From assembly GCA_965658595.1 (NCBI GenBank), contig CBFHSW010000070.1, positions 1 to 46,650 on the forward strand: DNA of 46,650 nucleotides, given 5' to 3'. Origin of the DNA: UBA1858 sp965658595. Lineage in GTDB: Bacteria; Pseudomonadota; Gammaproteobacteria; UBA4575. The stretch's first letter is position 1, and each line of letters opens with the position of its first letter. Under the pieces are notes generated by a model that saw only the letters and a list, made by a program, of their open reading frames with translations, ran no database searches and had not been told where the DNA came from. This document shows positions 1 to 8,367 of the stretch, in pieces. Both the position numbers and the translations under genes were made by a program.

Positions 1-97
1 ACCATTCAGCCCAATAATCGACTAGTACGGGTTGATCACTTTGCAACACTTCTTCATCAAAAGTCGCGTCCGATATGCTTGTGATTTTTTCACTCAC
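1..97 (-). CDS. trxA: Thioredoxin 1, N-terminal fragment (cut by window edge)
   Basis: The reverse strand reads from a GTG at 97 into VSEKITSISDATFDEEVL and then VLVDYWAEW at the window edge. This matches the N-terminus of thioredoxin 1 just before the WCGPC active site, which lies outside the window. Thioredoxin is the general cytoplasmic disulfide reductant. The GTG start is supported by GGAG seven bases upstream; the ATG two bases further upstream runs directly into TGA in its own frame. Only about 32 codons are present. The gene is divergent from the NDUFA9-like gene. Confidence 0.88.
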   Translation of the reverse strand, partial: MSEKITSISDATFDEEVLQSDQPVLVDYWAEW

Positions 98-210
98 ATT
101 AATACTCCATAGGTTTAAAATAGATTTGGAAATTATTCATATACAGCCCCATTCTTAGTAGCGCTATGACCAGCATATTATCAGAAAATAATTCTGTGCG
201 TACAAGGCAA

Positions 211-242
211 TTGACAACATAATGGCGCAGTTCCGCTATAAT
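211..242 (+). promoter_or_regulatory. Candidate sigma70 promoter
   Basis: A perfect TTGACA lies at 211-216 and a perfect TATAAT at 237-242. The 20-base spacer is longer than the optimal 17. Transcription would start near 249, the likely ATG of the next gene, which would give a leaderless or nearly leaderless mRNA. If translation instead begins at the ATG at 222, these boxes lie inside the gene and would be coincidental. Confidence 0.35.
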
Positions 243-248
243 CGGAGC

Positions 249-1148
249 ATGAATAGTACACAAACGATAAGTATTTTAGGTGGTAGCGGATTTGTAGGCA
301 CTGATCTATGTGCCCAACTGACGCAAAAGGGTGCCAGCATTAAGCTCCTTACTCGAAATGTAGCGGCATGTGCTCACCTTACGTCCGTGCAGAATATTAC
401 TATCATTTGCGTGCAAGATTACTCACTGGCCTCACTCACTAAAGCTGTAAAAAACAGCGATGTGGTTATTAATCTGATTGGCATCCTCAATGAGAAAGGT
501 CACGATGGCCAAGAATTTTATGATGTTCATACTGAAATCACTCAACACGCACTGACAGCTTGTCAACAGCTGGGAATCAAACGCTATCTTCAATTAAGTG
601 CGTTGAATGCTGATGTTAACGGTCCTAGTCATTACCTTCGCAGTAAAGGTCATGCTGAACATCATTTACACTCGCAATGTGAAGATGTCGCCGTCACGAT
701 TTTTCAACCGTCTGTTATCTTTGGTGAGAACGACAGCTTCTTAAATCGATTTGCTCAGTTACTTAAATTTATACCCGTGCTTTTTCCACTGGCCTGCGCT
801 GACGCACGATTTTCCCCCGTCTATGTGGGTGACGTGGTTAAATCTATGGTCGACAGCATTGATGATAAAACCACTCATGCGCAGACCTATCCTCTGTGCG
901 GCCCTAATACATATACACTTAAAGAGCTGGTGGAATATACAGCCAGCGTCAGTGGACATCGTTGCAAAGTCATAAGCTTATCGCCCATGCTATCGAAGAT
1001 TCAAGCACAGGTATTTGAATACTTCCCCGGCAAACCACTCTCAATCGATAACTATAATTCACTCAAAGTTGATAGTGTATGCACTAATGATTCAAGCTGC
1101 ACAACCGCTTTGGAAGACATTGCACCCAATTATCTAGCCGATAAATAA
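249..1148 (+). CDS. NDUFA9-like NAD(P)-binding SDR protein (complex I NDUFA9 subunit family)
   Basis: This is an atypical short-chain dehydrogenase/reductase with an N-terminal dinucleotide-binding motif, GGSGFVGT, near residue 9. It also contains VVINLIGIL and a family-typical LQLSAL...SHYLRSKGHAE stretch, where the Tyr/Lys of the SDR active site would lie. The length (299 aa) and pattern fit the bacterial NDUFA9-like family. Relatives in plants and animals associate with complex I, but the bacterial role is not settled; quinone-linked or stress functions have been suggested. I chose the ATG at 249 because the NAD-binding strand begins immediately after it; an in-frame ATG at 222 would add nine residues. 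cca follows 62 bp downstream on the same strand and may be cotranscribed. Confidence 0.8.
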   Translation: MNSTQTISILGGSGFVGTDLCAQLTQKGASIKLLTRNVAACAHLTSVQNITIICVQDYSLASLTKAVKNSDVVINLIGILNEKGHDGQEFYDVHTEITQHALTACQQLGIKRYLQLSALNADVNGPSHYLRSKGHAEHHLHSQCEDVAVTIFQPSVIFGENDSFLNRFAQLLKFIPVLFPLACADARFSPVYVGDVVKSMVDSIDDKTTHAQTYPLCGPNTYTLKELVEYTASVSGHRCKVISLSPMLSKIQAQVFEYFPGKPLSIDNYNSLKVDSVCTNDSSCTTALEDIAPNYLADK

Positions 1149-1210
1149 ATCCTCATTAACGCGTGTACAATAGCCATTGATGATCTTTTAAACATTGATG
1201 GATTTAGATG

Positions 1211-2347
1211 ATGCAAGTCTACCTAGTGGGTGGTGCAGTTCGAGATAAATTATTAGGACTTCCAGTCAAAGAACGTGACTGGGTAGTAGTAGGCGCAGAA
1301 GCCCAAACACTTATTGCACGAGGTTATCGTCAAGTTGGGCGTGACTTTCCTGTTTTTTTACATCCCGACACTCAGGAAGAATATGCCTTAGCAAGAACTG
1401 AGAGAAAATCGGGTAAGGGACATCAAGGTTTCGTTGTTCACAGCAGCCCCGAGGTAACACTGGAGCAAGATTTGCTACGTCGTGATCTCACTATTAATGC
1501 CATTGCAGAAGATGCAGAGCACCAATTAATCGATCCTTATAATGGATTATCAGATCTAAAACAGCGCTGTCTTCGCCATATATCTCCCGCTTTTGCAGAA
1601 GATCCTCTGCGCGTTTTTCGAGTGGCACGTTTCGCCGCTCGTTTTCATGACTTGGGGTTTTTTATAGCTGAAGAAACACTAGAGTTAATGTCTCAATTGT
1701 GCGTCAGCGATGAACTTAAGTTTTTATCTAAAGAACGCATCTGGAGAGAAACCGAAAAAGCGCTAGCCTGTAATTCTCCACAAGTTTATTTTGATGTGCT
1801 TGAACAAGTTGGTGCAATTGGGTATGTGAGTGAGCTTTTCAATAATCAATCACCCAGTGACCAACTCAATCAGTTGAATCAAGTTCACAACCAACAATCT
1901 CGTTACATCGCATTATGTTTGTTATGTGTTGATGTCGATCAAAATGGTGAGACCGAAACCACTAGTGCAAAATTACAACAGCTACAAGAGCATTTCTTTG
2001 CGTCACAGAATCTTCAGGACATATGTAGCCTGATTGTAGAAAATAACCTGCTCAAATTAGATACTGACACACTCAACGCTGAGCAGATTTATCAGCTCAT
2101 ACAACGATTAGATGCCTTGCGTCGACCAGAGAGATTACAAGAACTGATCAAGCATATGGGGCAGCTTGATAACTTATTCAATGATATAACTATGTCCTCT
2201 TTTGAGTTCTTAAGCTTTTGCATTCAGCAGCTAACTGAACTCAAATTAGATCCTGCAAGCATGCAAACACTTAAAGGCAAGGCGATTGGTTTAGCATTGG
2301 AAAAAATGCGCATCGAGAAAATTAAACATCTTAAGCAGAATACCTAA
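1211..2347 (+). CDS. cca: CCA tRNA nucleotidyltransferase
   Basis: The enzyme adds or repairs the 3'-terminal CCA of tRNAs. The N-terminus YLVGGAVRDKLLG is the nucleotidyltransferase GG motif. RDWVVVGA is the family form of the metal-binding strand. RRDLTINAIA and DPLRVFRVARFAARF are the conserved class II motifs. At 378 aa it is shorter than the roughly 412-aa E. coli enzyme, and I see no HD phosphohydrolase signature in the C-terminal third, so it probably lacks the extra phosphatase/phosphodiesterase activity. Two ATGs are adjacent (1208 and 1211); family N-termini favour the second. It converges on uppP across 55 bp with no obvious terminator. Confidence 0.93.
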   Translation: MQVYLVGGAVRDKLLGLPVKERDWVVVGAEAQTLIARGYRQVGRDFPVFLHPDTQEEYALARTERKSGKGHQGFVVHSSPEVTLEQDLLRRDLTINAIAEDAEHQLIDPYNGLSDLKQRCLRHISPAFAEDPLRVFRVARFAARFHDLGFFIAEETLELMSQLCVSDELKFLSKERIWRETEKALACNSPQVYFDVLEQVGAIGYVSELFNNQSPSDQLNQLNQVHNQQSRYIALCLLCVDVDQNGETETTSAKLQQLQEHFFASQNLQDICSLIVENNLLKLDTDTLNAEQIYQLIQRLDALRRPERLQELIKHMGQLDNLFNDITMSSFEFLSFCIQQLTELKLDPASMQTLKGKAIGLALEKMRIEKIKHLKQNT

Positions 2348-2402
2348 GTCACACATGCCTGAGTTTTAGGTTGTTATTGTTTACTCATTGATAATTGCGT
2401 AT

Positions 2403-3194
2403 TTATAAAAATAGTAATAACGCAGCACCCAAACCCAGCCGGTAAATTACAAACGGCAACATGCCTATCAGATTCACCAACTGCACAAATACTTTAATGC
2501 ATAGATAGGCCACTGCTCCAGAAATAACAAATAATACTGCAGTCGCCATCCAATCAATCTCAATACTATGTAATGACACCTTCATGAGCTTATAAGTGAT
2601 AGCCGCGAGAATAGTCGGTATTGACAACAAAAATGAGAAACGTGCTGCAGCTACTCTGTCACAACCCGTTAGCAAGGCTGCTGTCATAGTGACGCCTGCT
2701 CGTGAGGCACCAGGGATTAGAGCCAACACTTGTGCGCAACCTATTAAAAGCACTTGCTTGAAATTAAGTTGGTATTCATTTATCTGACACTTAGCGGCTT
2801 TATCCGCCAACAGTAATACTAGAGCAAAACCAATAGTGGCAAAGGCAATGATTTGACTACTACGGAAGTGCTGTTCGATTGATCCTGCCCAAATCAAGCC
2901 TACTAGCACTATAGGCAGGGTAGCGATCACGATTGATTTCAGTAAATGCAAAGACTGTTTTGCCTGTGCGTGATTAGGATGTGTCAAAGCCCATAACATG
3001 GATTGAATTTCTTGTCGGAAATACACTATCACAGCCATCAAGCTACCCGCATGAGCAACCACATCCATGAATAAACCTTGGTCCTGCCAATTAAATATTA
3101 TTGACACCAAAACCAAATGTGCAGAGCTTGAAATGGGTAGGAACTCTGTAATTCCTTGTATTAAACCCAAACAAATAATTTGTAACAAATCCAT
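2403..3194 (-). CDS. uppP: Undecaprenyl-diphosphatase (bacitracin resistance protein)
   Basis: This polytopic membrane enzyme dephosphorylates undecaprenyl diphosphate so the lipid carrier can be reused in peptidoglycan and polysaccharide synthesis. The family signature QGITEFLPISSSAHL is near the N-terminus and PGASRAG in the second half. These contain the catalytic Glu and Arg residues. Several hydrophobic helices follow. The start is set at the ATG at 3194 (MDLLQIICLGLIQG), giving 263 aa, the usual size. The in-frame extension to 3230 is not typical of the family. It is divergent from the pteridine reductase. Confidence 0.94.
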   Translation of the reverse strand: MDLLQIICLGLIQGITEFLPISSSAHLVLVSIIFNWQDQGLFMDVVAHAGSLMAVIVYFRQEIQSMLWALTHPNHAQAKQSLHLLKSIVIATLPIVLVGLIWAGSIEQHFRSSQIIAFATIGFALVLLLADKAAKCQINEYQLNFKQVLLIGCAQVLALIPGASRAGVTMTAALLTGCDRVAAARFSFLLSIPTILAAITYKLMKVSLHSIEIDWMATAVLFVISGAVAYLCIKVFVQLVNLIGMLPFVIYRLGLGAALLLFL

Positions 3195-3241
3195 GATGGT
3201 CACCATACTCTTGCACACTGATAGGCTCAATTAAATTTCAA

Positions 3242-3260
3242 CATCGAGTGTGACTCGATG
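3242..3260. repeat. Inverted repeat between divergent uppP and pteridine reductase
   Basis: CATCGAGT-GTG-ACTCGATG is a perfect 8-bp stem with a 3-base centre. It sits 48 bases upstream of the uppP start and about 90 bases upstream of the reductase start. No T-run follows on either strand, so an operator or leader hairpin is more likely than a terminator. No regulator can be named. Confidence 0.4.
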
Positions 3261-3352
3261 CTGCAAAAAGCGCTTGTACTATTTACCCAGATAAAATTTC
3301 ATTGCACTGTGCTACATTATTCTTTTATTTAACAACTGCAAGGTCATCACCC

Positions 3353-4096
3353 ATGACATCACAACAAGCAAAAGTCGCCCTCGTCACAGGTTCAGCAAAG
3401 CGCATTGGTGCTGAAATCGTGCGTAGACTTCACAGCGAAGGCTACAATGTTATTCTGCATTATAATGGCTCTACCCAATTGGCTGAAAATATCGCAGAAC
3501 AACTCAACGCTGAGCGTGATAATAGCATCACATTGATACAACATAATCTGCTCGACTTTGAGAATATGTCAGCCTTTGCTGATCAGATAGTAGCAATCTA
3601 CGGCCGTCTCGATGTGTTAGTCAATAATGCCTCCACTTTCTATCCCACTCCTATGCAGGACATAGATTTTCAACAATGGGATGATTTAATGGGTGTAAAT
3701 GTGAAAGCGCCTTTGTTTTTGAGCAATGCCTTAGCACCTACCTTAAAAACGCATAATGGCAATATAATTAATATCGTTGACATCCACTCTGGCCGTCCTC
3801 TAAAAGACTACCCTATTTATAGCGTAGCGAAAGCAGGACTCAAAATGCTGACTAAATCTCTCGCACGTGAGTTAGCGCCAGAGATACGCGTGAACGGTGT
3901 TTCACCGGGTGCGATCATGTGGCCTGAGGTAGAAGATTACGAATCCACGCATGCTGAAATCATAGAGAGAACTGCTCTCAAGCGTGAGGGGCATCCAATA
4001 GATATTGCCAACTGTGTTTGGTTTCTAATCAATCAAGCTGACTACGTCACTGGTCAGATCATTGCTATTGATGGTGGACGAACTCTTAGCAACTAA
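3353..4096 (+). CDS. Pteridine reductase (FolM/PTR1-type SDR)
   Basis: This SDR probably reduces dihydropterins or dihydrofolate with NADPH. The N-terminal TGSAKRIG follows the TGxxxRxG cofactor pattern of pteridine reductases rather than the usual TGxxxGxG. The active-site segment VDIHSGRPL...YPIYSVAKA places Asp, Tyr and Lys as in Leishmania PTR1. The end, VTGQIIAIDGG, is the usual SDR C-terminal strand. The ATG at 3353 follows AAGG nine bases upstream; an upstream in-frame start at 3302 would add an unconserved hydrophobic stretch. The protein is 247 aa. It faces folK and folB tail to tail, which supports a role in folate/pterin metabolism. Confidence 0.87.
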   Translation: MTSQQAKVALVTGSAKRIGAEIVRRLHSEGYNVILHYNGSTQLAENIAEQLNAERDNSITLIQHNLLDFENMSAFADQIVAIYGRLDVLVNNASTFYPTPMQDIDFQQWDDLMGVNVKAPLFLSNALAPTLKTHNGNIINIVDIHSGRPLKDYPIYSVAKAGLKMLTKSLARELAPEIRVNGVSPGAIMWPEVEDYESTHAEIIERTALKREGHPIDIANCVWFLINQADYVTGQIIAIDGGRTLSN

Positions 4097-4153
4097 ATCA
4101 TCAAACAAACTTACATACAGGTTCAGAATAGACGGCTACTCTGGCAGTAGATA

Positions 4154-4648
4154 TCACATGGCGTTGATTTCTACCGTGGCTAGATTCAGTTGCGTCTTAT
4201 CAAAATCTTGCCAAATTTGCTTAATGCTTAATCCTAACTGTGGATGGATTAGGTCTGGTGCTATATCAAACAACGGTTTTAGCACGAACGCATATTTGGC
4301 AATATCTGGACTGGGGAGCTGTACATGAGGCTCACTCACAATCTGGTCAGCATATAATAGTTGGTCCAAATCTAGCGTACGAGATATGAACTGATTTTGA
4401 CTCATGCGGATGCGCAGGTGAGATGCTTCGATTTCTCGCAATCGGTTAAACATGCCTGTTGGCGTCAAATTTGTCTCAAATCCAACCACACAGTTGTAAA
4501 AGTCTTCGCCTTCAAATCCAGTAGCAGCGGTTTGATATACAGGTGAAACATCAACGTGACCGAATTCCAGCTTCAACTCATCGAGAACCTTGATGATGTG
4601 GAAGCGTTTATCGATGTTACTGCCCACCCCAACATAAACTCGGGCCAT
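4154..4648 (-). CDS. folK: 2-amino-4-hydroxy-6-hydroxymethyldihydropteridine diphosphokinase
   Basis: HPPK transfers pyrophosphate from ATP to 6-hydroxymethyl-7,8-dihydropterin in folate synthesis. Visible features are the N-terminal VYVGVGSNI strand, SPVYQTAATGF, the FYNCVV segment, and the signature SRTLDLDQLLY with the metal-binding DxD pair. At 164 aa it matches the family length. Its ATG immediately follows the folB stop codon with no gap, so the two are translated as a unit. Confidence 0.94.
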   Translation of the reverse strand: MARVYVGVGSNIDKRFHIIKVLDELKLEFGHVDVSPVYQTAATGFEGEDFYNCVVGFETNLTPTGMFNRLREIEASHLRIRMSQNQFISRTLDLDQLLYADQIVSEPHVQLPSPDIAKYAFVLKPLFDIAPDLIHPQLGLSIKQIWQDFDKTQLNLATVEINAM

Positions 4649-5005
4649 TTACTCCTTTACTCCCCTTTCAATAGTGACACCGACGGCATCTGAACCCCTC
4701 ACCGCACCTGGTTTAGCGATAGTGAGGCGTAACCATAACACCCCAAATTCCTGCATTATTGTCTGTGCGATCAACTCTATTAATGTTTCCACCAACTGAG
4801 GCTGATTATCTCTGACGATATCTCGGATCTTCTGTGAGATAGCTTTGTAGTCTAGAGTATCTTCAAGGGCGTCAGAGGCTGCCGCAGAGGCAATATCAGT
4901 TCGCATTTCTAGATCAATTCGGATTTTCTGCTTAACCTGTCGTTCCCAGTCAAACACGCCAATCACTGCGTCCATGCTGAGGTTTTGTATAAAAACTGTA
5001 TCCAT
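4649..5005 (-). CDS. folB: Dihydroneopterin aldolase
   Basis: FolB converts 7,8-dihydroneopterin to 6-hydroxymethyldihydropterin, the substrate of FolK. The N-terminus MDTVFIQNLSMDAVIGVFDWE carries the conserved pterin-binding Glu after GVFDW. DYKAISQKI and LVETLIELIAQ are family helices, and LRLTIAKPGAVRGSD contains the catalytic Lys. The start at 5005 gives 118 aa, the normal length. An in-frame extension to 5056 is not conserved. It is the first gene of a two-gene operon with folK and is divergent from rpmB. Confidence 0.93.
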   Translation of the reverse strand: MDTVFIQNLSMDAVIGVFDWERQVKQKIRIDLEMRTDIASAAASDALEDTLDYKAISQKIRDIVRDNQPQLVETLIELIAQTIMQEFGVLWLRLTIAKPGAVRGSDAVGVTIERGVKE

Positions 5006-5132
5006 AGTCTTAAAATTATATCGTCTGTTTCCTATGATTGAGGAATGTGTCCCCACCAGAAACCCTATTATGCGCTAATTTTCACAATAATAGGATATAC
5101 ACAAATCAGCACTTCCCTTAGATTTAGCTTTC

Positions 5133-5141
5133 TGGTAGATT
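5133..5141 (+). promoter_or_regulatory. Candidate extended -10 promoter of rpmB-rpmG
   Basis: TGG-TAGATT resembles an extended -10 element. The -35 region 17 bases upstream (TTCCCT) is poor, as is usual for extended -10 promoters. Its position, about 40 bases before the L28 start, suits the ribosomal protein operon. Confidence 0.35.
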
Positions 5142-5182
5142 ACGTCGCCCTAACGCATCATAAAACTTAACGAAGAAAACCC

Positions 5183-5419
5183 ATGTCTAGAGTATGCCAA
5201 GTCACCGGTAAGCGCCCTGTAGCAGGCAACAATGTCTCACACGCGCACAACAAAACACGTCGCAGATTTCTGCCTAACCTTCATACACATCGTTTTTGGG
5301 TGGAAAGTGAAGGCCGTTGGGTCAAATTACGTCTTTCAACCAAAGGCATGCGTATCATCGATAAGAAAGGGATTGATACGGTTATTGCTGAAATACGCTC
5401 ACGTGGCGAAACTGTTTAG
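5183..5419 (+). CDS. rpmB: 50S ribosomal protein L28
   Basis: The 78-residue basic protein begins MSRVCQVTGKRPVAGNNVSH and continues with NKTRRRFLPNLHTHRFW, both signatures of bacterial L28. It is a structural component of the large ribosomal subunit. It is followed 50 bases later by rpmG, the usual gammaproteobacterial pair. It keeps only one cysteine, so it is the zinc-independent form. Confidence 0.97.
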   Translation: MSRVCQVTGKRPVAGNNVSHAHNKTRRRFLPNLHTHRFWVESEGRWVKLRLSTKGMRIIDKKGIDTVIAEIRSRGETV

Positions 5420-5469
5420 AGACTAATCGATTCAACAACGACGAATAAAGAACCCATAGGACAACCATC

Positions 5470-5625
5470 ATGCGTGAGAAAATAAAACTCGTATCAAGTG
5501 CAGAGACAGGTCATTTTTACACTACGACCAAAAATAAGCGCACCATGCCTGACAAAATGGAAATCAAAAAGTACGACCCAGTCGTCCGCAAGCATGTAAT
5601 GTATAAGGAAGCGAAGATTAAATAA
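5470..5625 (+). CDS. rpmG: 50S ribosomal protein L33
   Basis: This 51-residue protein starts MREKIKLVSSAETGHFYTT and contains NKRTMPDKMEIKKYDP, the classic L33 pattern. It is a large-subunit ribosomal protein. It has no cysteine pairs, so it is the zinc-free form. AGGA about eight bases upstream supports the ATG. It is cotranscribed with rpmB. A perfect inverted repeat overlaps its last codons. Confidence 0.97.
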   Translation: MREKIKLVSSAETGHFYTTTKNKRTMPDKMEIKKYDPVVRKHVMYKEAKIK

Positions 5626-5632
5626 TCTTCGC
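5611..5632 (+). terminator. Perfect hairpin overlapping the rpmG stop codon
   Basis: GCGAAGATTA-AA-TAATCTTCGC is a perfect 10-bp inverted repeat whose centre contains the final Lys codon and stop of rpmG. CTTCATCCC follows rather than a T-tract. It is a plausible terminator or 3'-end stabiliser, but not a textbook intrinsic terminator. The 270 bases from here to the desaturase gene hold nothing I can identify. Confidence 0.45.
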
Positions 5633-5898
5633 CTTCATCCCCTAGCAGGCTATTGTTCTACAATAACGCCTCGAATAGAGCACCTATCCACTCGCTAGTT
5701 TCAACTCAAATCCTCTTATTGTTTAGAGCTTCTCTTCGCTATATCCCATTACGCCATGTCATTATCAATACTCATAGACCGTGTCTAAAGCGATTGTCTT
5801 ACAGCGGCTTAATCAATTTGTCGCGAAACAATCACTCAATTCACCAAGCAATCAAATGATGCGTCCAGATCAGAGATGTTGTGCTCAAATGAAGTCGT

Positions 5899-7086
5899 TT
5901 AGCTGTGGTTATAGATCGGTGCTAATGTGTACCCTCGCAATGACTGAGCGAACTCTTCTAGCACTCTAATACCACTTTGCTCAGCCTCGTGGCACCAGTC
6001 TGTTAATGCCTTGAGCATGCCCTCATTATCTTGATAACGTTGAGTCCATAGCGCCTTGAGACGCTCTTTATGCTCATAAACAACTCTAAGTGACTGATTC
6101 TCATGAAGTATGCTATTTAATTTAGCGATCTGACATTGTGTCATTCGGCTGGGTTCACGCACCAACATGGTCTGAACGTCGTTCAACACATGGCGATTGT
6201 CACTGATAGGCATGAGTTCAGATTTCAATACAGGCAGAGTTACTTGTTTGGCGTAATCCGCCATCAAATGCAGCTGGCTAGTCAGGAGTGCGCGCATGGT
6301 ATCGACATCAATGACGTCACGCGCCGATGTCTGTAAAGGTTGTGGCGCAACCTTCTTAACATTTGCTAATCCGAACCAAGATAACACGGTGATATACATC
6401 CAGCCGATATCAAACTCCCACCATTTAACAGAAAATTTAGCTGAACTAGGATAAGCATGATGATTGTTGTGCATTTCTTCACCGCCAATCAATATGCCGA
6501 TATTAGTTAGATTAGTGGAACCATCTTTCGGCTCAAAATTACGATATCCCCAATAGTGGCCAGCTCCGTTAATAATGCCAGCGGCAAAAATAGGAATCCA
6601 AGCCATCTGAACGGCCCAATAAGTTAATCCTATCGGCCCATAAAATAGCACACATAATATCAACCATAAGGTAATGCCAAGGTTACGATGACGTGAATAA
6701 AGGTTGTTTTCTATCCAGTCGTCGGGAGCACCATGGCCAAAATCTTTACAAATTTGTTCATCTTCAGCGGCTTTTCGATATAACTCCGCACCTTCAAAGA
6801 GTACTTTTCTTATGCCATACACATATGGGCTGTGTGGATCTTTTTTATCTTCGGTATGAGCGTGATGTTTACGGTGGATAGAAATCCATTCTTTTGTGAC
6901 TTGGGCGGTGGTAGCCCACAACCAAAATCTAAAAAAATGACTAATTATTGGATGCAAGTCAATGGCGCGATGAGCCTGACAGCGGTGTAAATATAGGGTT
7001 ACTGCAACAATGGTGATGTGTGTAGTCAACAAAACACACAATAATTGTCCCCACCAGGGTAAATCTATTAGACCTTCCAACATCAA
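5899..7086 (-). CDS. Delta-9 type fatty acid desaturase (acyl-CoA/acyl-lipid)
   Basis: This integral-membrane di-iron desaturase introduces a double bond into acyl chains, adjusting membrane fluidity. The three histidine boxes are visible: HRCQAH at residues 34-39, HRKHHAH near 71 and HNNHH near 208. Paired hydrophobic segments lie between them. The stretch KVLFEGAELYRKAA...HGAPDDWIENNLY is typical of the proteobacterial branch. A soluble, mostly helical C-terminal extension of about 140 residues follows; at 395 aa the total fits Pseudomonas DesB-like proteins. The gene is monocistronic and divergent from the chorismatase gene. Confidence 0.9.
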   Translation of the reverse strand: MMLEGLIDLPWWGQLLCVLLTTHITIVAVTLYLHRCQAHRAIDLHPIISHFFRFWLWATTAQVTKEWISIHRKHHAHTEDKKDPHSPYVYGIRKVLFEGAELYRKAAEDEQICKDFGHGAPDDWIENNLYSRHRNLGITLWLILCVLFYGPIGLTYWAVQMAWIPIFAAGIINGAGHYWGYRNFEPKDGSTNLTNIGILIGGEEMHNNHHAYPSSAKFSVKWWEFDIGWMYITVLSWFGLANVKKVAPQPLQTSARDVIDVDTMRALLTSQLHLMADYAKQVTLPVLKSELMPISDNRHVLNDVQTMLVREPSRMTQCQIAKLNSILHENQSLRVVYEHKERLKALWTQRYQDNEGMLKALTDWCHEAEQSGIRVLEEFAQSLRGYTLAPIYNHS

Positions 7087-7259
7087 CTATCCTTGAGGCA
7101 TATTGCCGAAACCACGTAGTGCGAGGATCATACTCGGCTTGCAATACCTGCGACAAGTATTAGATTTTTATCATGTATAACTACTGTCGATAAAAAAGCT
7201 CATCACGACATCCGATGGCGTGTAAAATCAAGCTCATGGGCATCAACATCAGTAATACT

Positions 7260-7287
7260 ATTGAAACTCATTAGCCAAAATTTCAAT
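7260..7287. repeat. Inverted repeat in the desaturase/chorismatase divergent region
   Basis: ATTGAAA-N14-TTTCAAT is a perfect 7-bp inverted repeat in the roughly 290-base divergent region. The spacing could suit a dimeric regulator, but the half-sites are AT-rich and could arise by chance. No regulator can be assigned. Confidence 0.22.
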
Positions 7288-7379
7288 CATTGTTTACAAA
7301 TCAAACACCTAAATATCGCATAACCTTGGTTTAAAGCAGCACATTTAATGAATACATTTAAAGAACTCACGTGATAACA

Positions 7380-8366
7380 ATGGATCTCAAGCCCACAACC
7401 GCAATCAATATCATTTTGTCGCCTAAAAGTGAGCAAATTCAGAATGATGATCAATTTTGTGTCGATTTTGACGTGGCTTCTGCAAACTCTGGGCAGGCCA
7501 TTCCTCTGCAAAACCTTCACACAGAAGTTATCCGTGAATGCTGGTCTGGACTGCAAGCCACAACCGAACAGGCTGACTGGCAATGCTTCACTAATGATGA
7601 ATTTTTATTGGCCAAGGTGCCCTCTGCTCTGTGTTCTGAGGCATTGGTAAATACAGCGATGGACACGGTCACACAGCGGGCCTATTCAGCCATCTTCGAA
7701 TTGATGCAAGAGCTTGGCTATCCACATTTATGTCGCACCTGGAATTACTTCTCTGAAATTACTGGAGGAGACGCACTCCCTCACAACCACTACCAATTAT
7801 TTTGCTCTGGTCGCAGTCGTGCCTATCAACAATATCAACAGCCGCAGCAATACCCAGCAGCAACTGTGGTGGGCTTACCTGAAGATGGTCTTCATATCTA
7901 TTTTTTAGCCGCTAAGCACGCAGGGCATGCGATTGAGAACCCACAGCAAGTAAGCGCTTACGAATATCCAAAACAGTACAGTCAGGATGCACCCTTGTTT
8001 GCTCGCGCTTTACTTCATCGCACGTCCACACAAACATTATTTTTTGTCTCAGGCACTGCAAGCATCATCGGACATAGCAGCCAGCATATTGATGATGTAA
8101 GACAACAAACTCATGCTTGTTTGGATAATATCGAGGCGTTAATTGAAACCGGACAGGAACAACATGCACTTGGTATAGCTAGCTTAGCGCAGTTCACACA
8201 GTTCAAAGTTTATGTGAAACATATGCAAGATTTCTCCCTCATTGAAGATCAGATACAACAACGATGCGGTCAACAGCCACAAATAGTTTATCTGCATGCA
8301 GATCTGTGTCGTAGTGATCTTTTAGTTGAGATAGAGGCATGTCATATTCAAGATAGCCTCAGCTAA
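7380..8366 (+). CDS. Chorismatase, XanB2/FkbO/Hyg5-like (hydroxybenzoate-forming)
   Basis: The sequence shows chorismatase-family motifs: RTWNYFSEITGG and HYQLFCSGRSRAY in the middle, IYFLAAKHAGHAIENPQQVS then AYEYPKQYS, FFVSGTASIIGH, and a C-terminal IVYLHADLCRSDLLVEIEA that holds the catalytic Glu region. These enzymes hydrolyse chorismate. XanB2-type members release 3- and 4-hydroxybenzoate and can replace UbiC for ubiquinone synthesis; FkbO types make a dihydroxycyclohexadiene acid. The exact product cannot be read from the sequence. I prefer the ATG at 7380 (328 aa); a GTG at 7371 is equally possible because neither has a strong ribosome site. mutM starts two bases after its stop. Confidence 0.82.
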   Translation: MDLKPTTAINIILSPKSEQIQNDDQFCVDFDVASANSGQAIPLQNLHTEVIRECWSGLQATTEQADWQCFTNDEFLLAKVPSALCSEALVNTAMDTVTQRAYSAIFELMQELGYPHLCRTWNYFSEITGGDALPHNHYQLFCSGRSRAYQQYQQPQQYPAATVVGLPEDGLHIYFLAAKHAGHAIENPQQVSAYEYPKQYSQDAPLFARALLHRTSTQTLFFVSGTASIIGHSSQHIDDVRQQTHACLDNIEALIETGQEQHALGIASLAQFTQFKVYVKHMQDFSLIEDQIQQRCGQQPQIVYLHADLCRSDLLVEIEACHIQDSLS

Positions 8367-8367
8367 C

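Noticed and set aside
5626..5898. Short open frames between rpmG and the desaturase gene
   Set aside because: No ribosome sites, no recognisable motifs and two overlapping frames of similar length; treated as non-coding.
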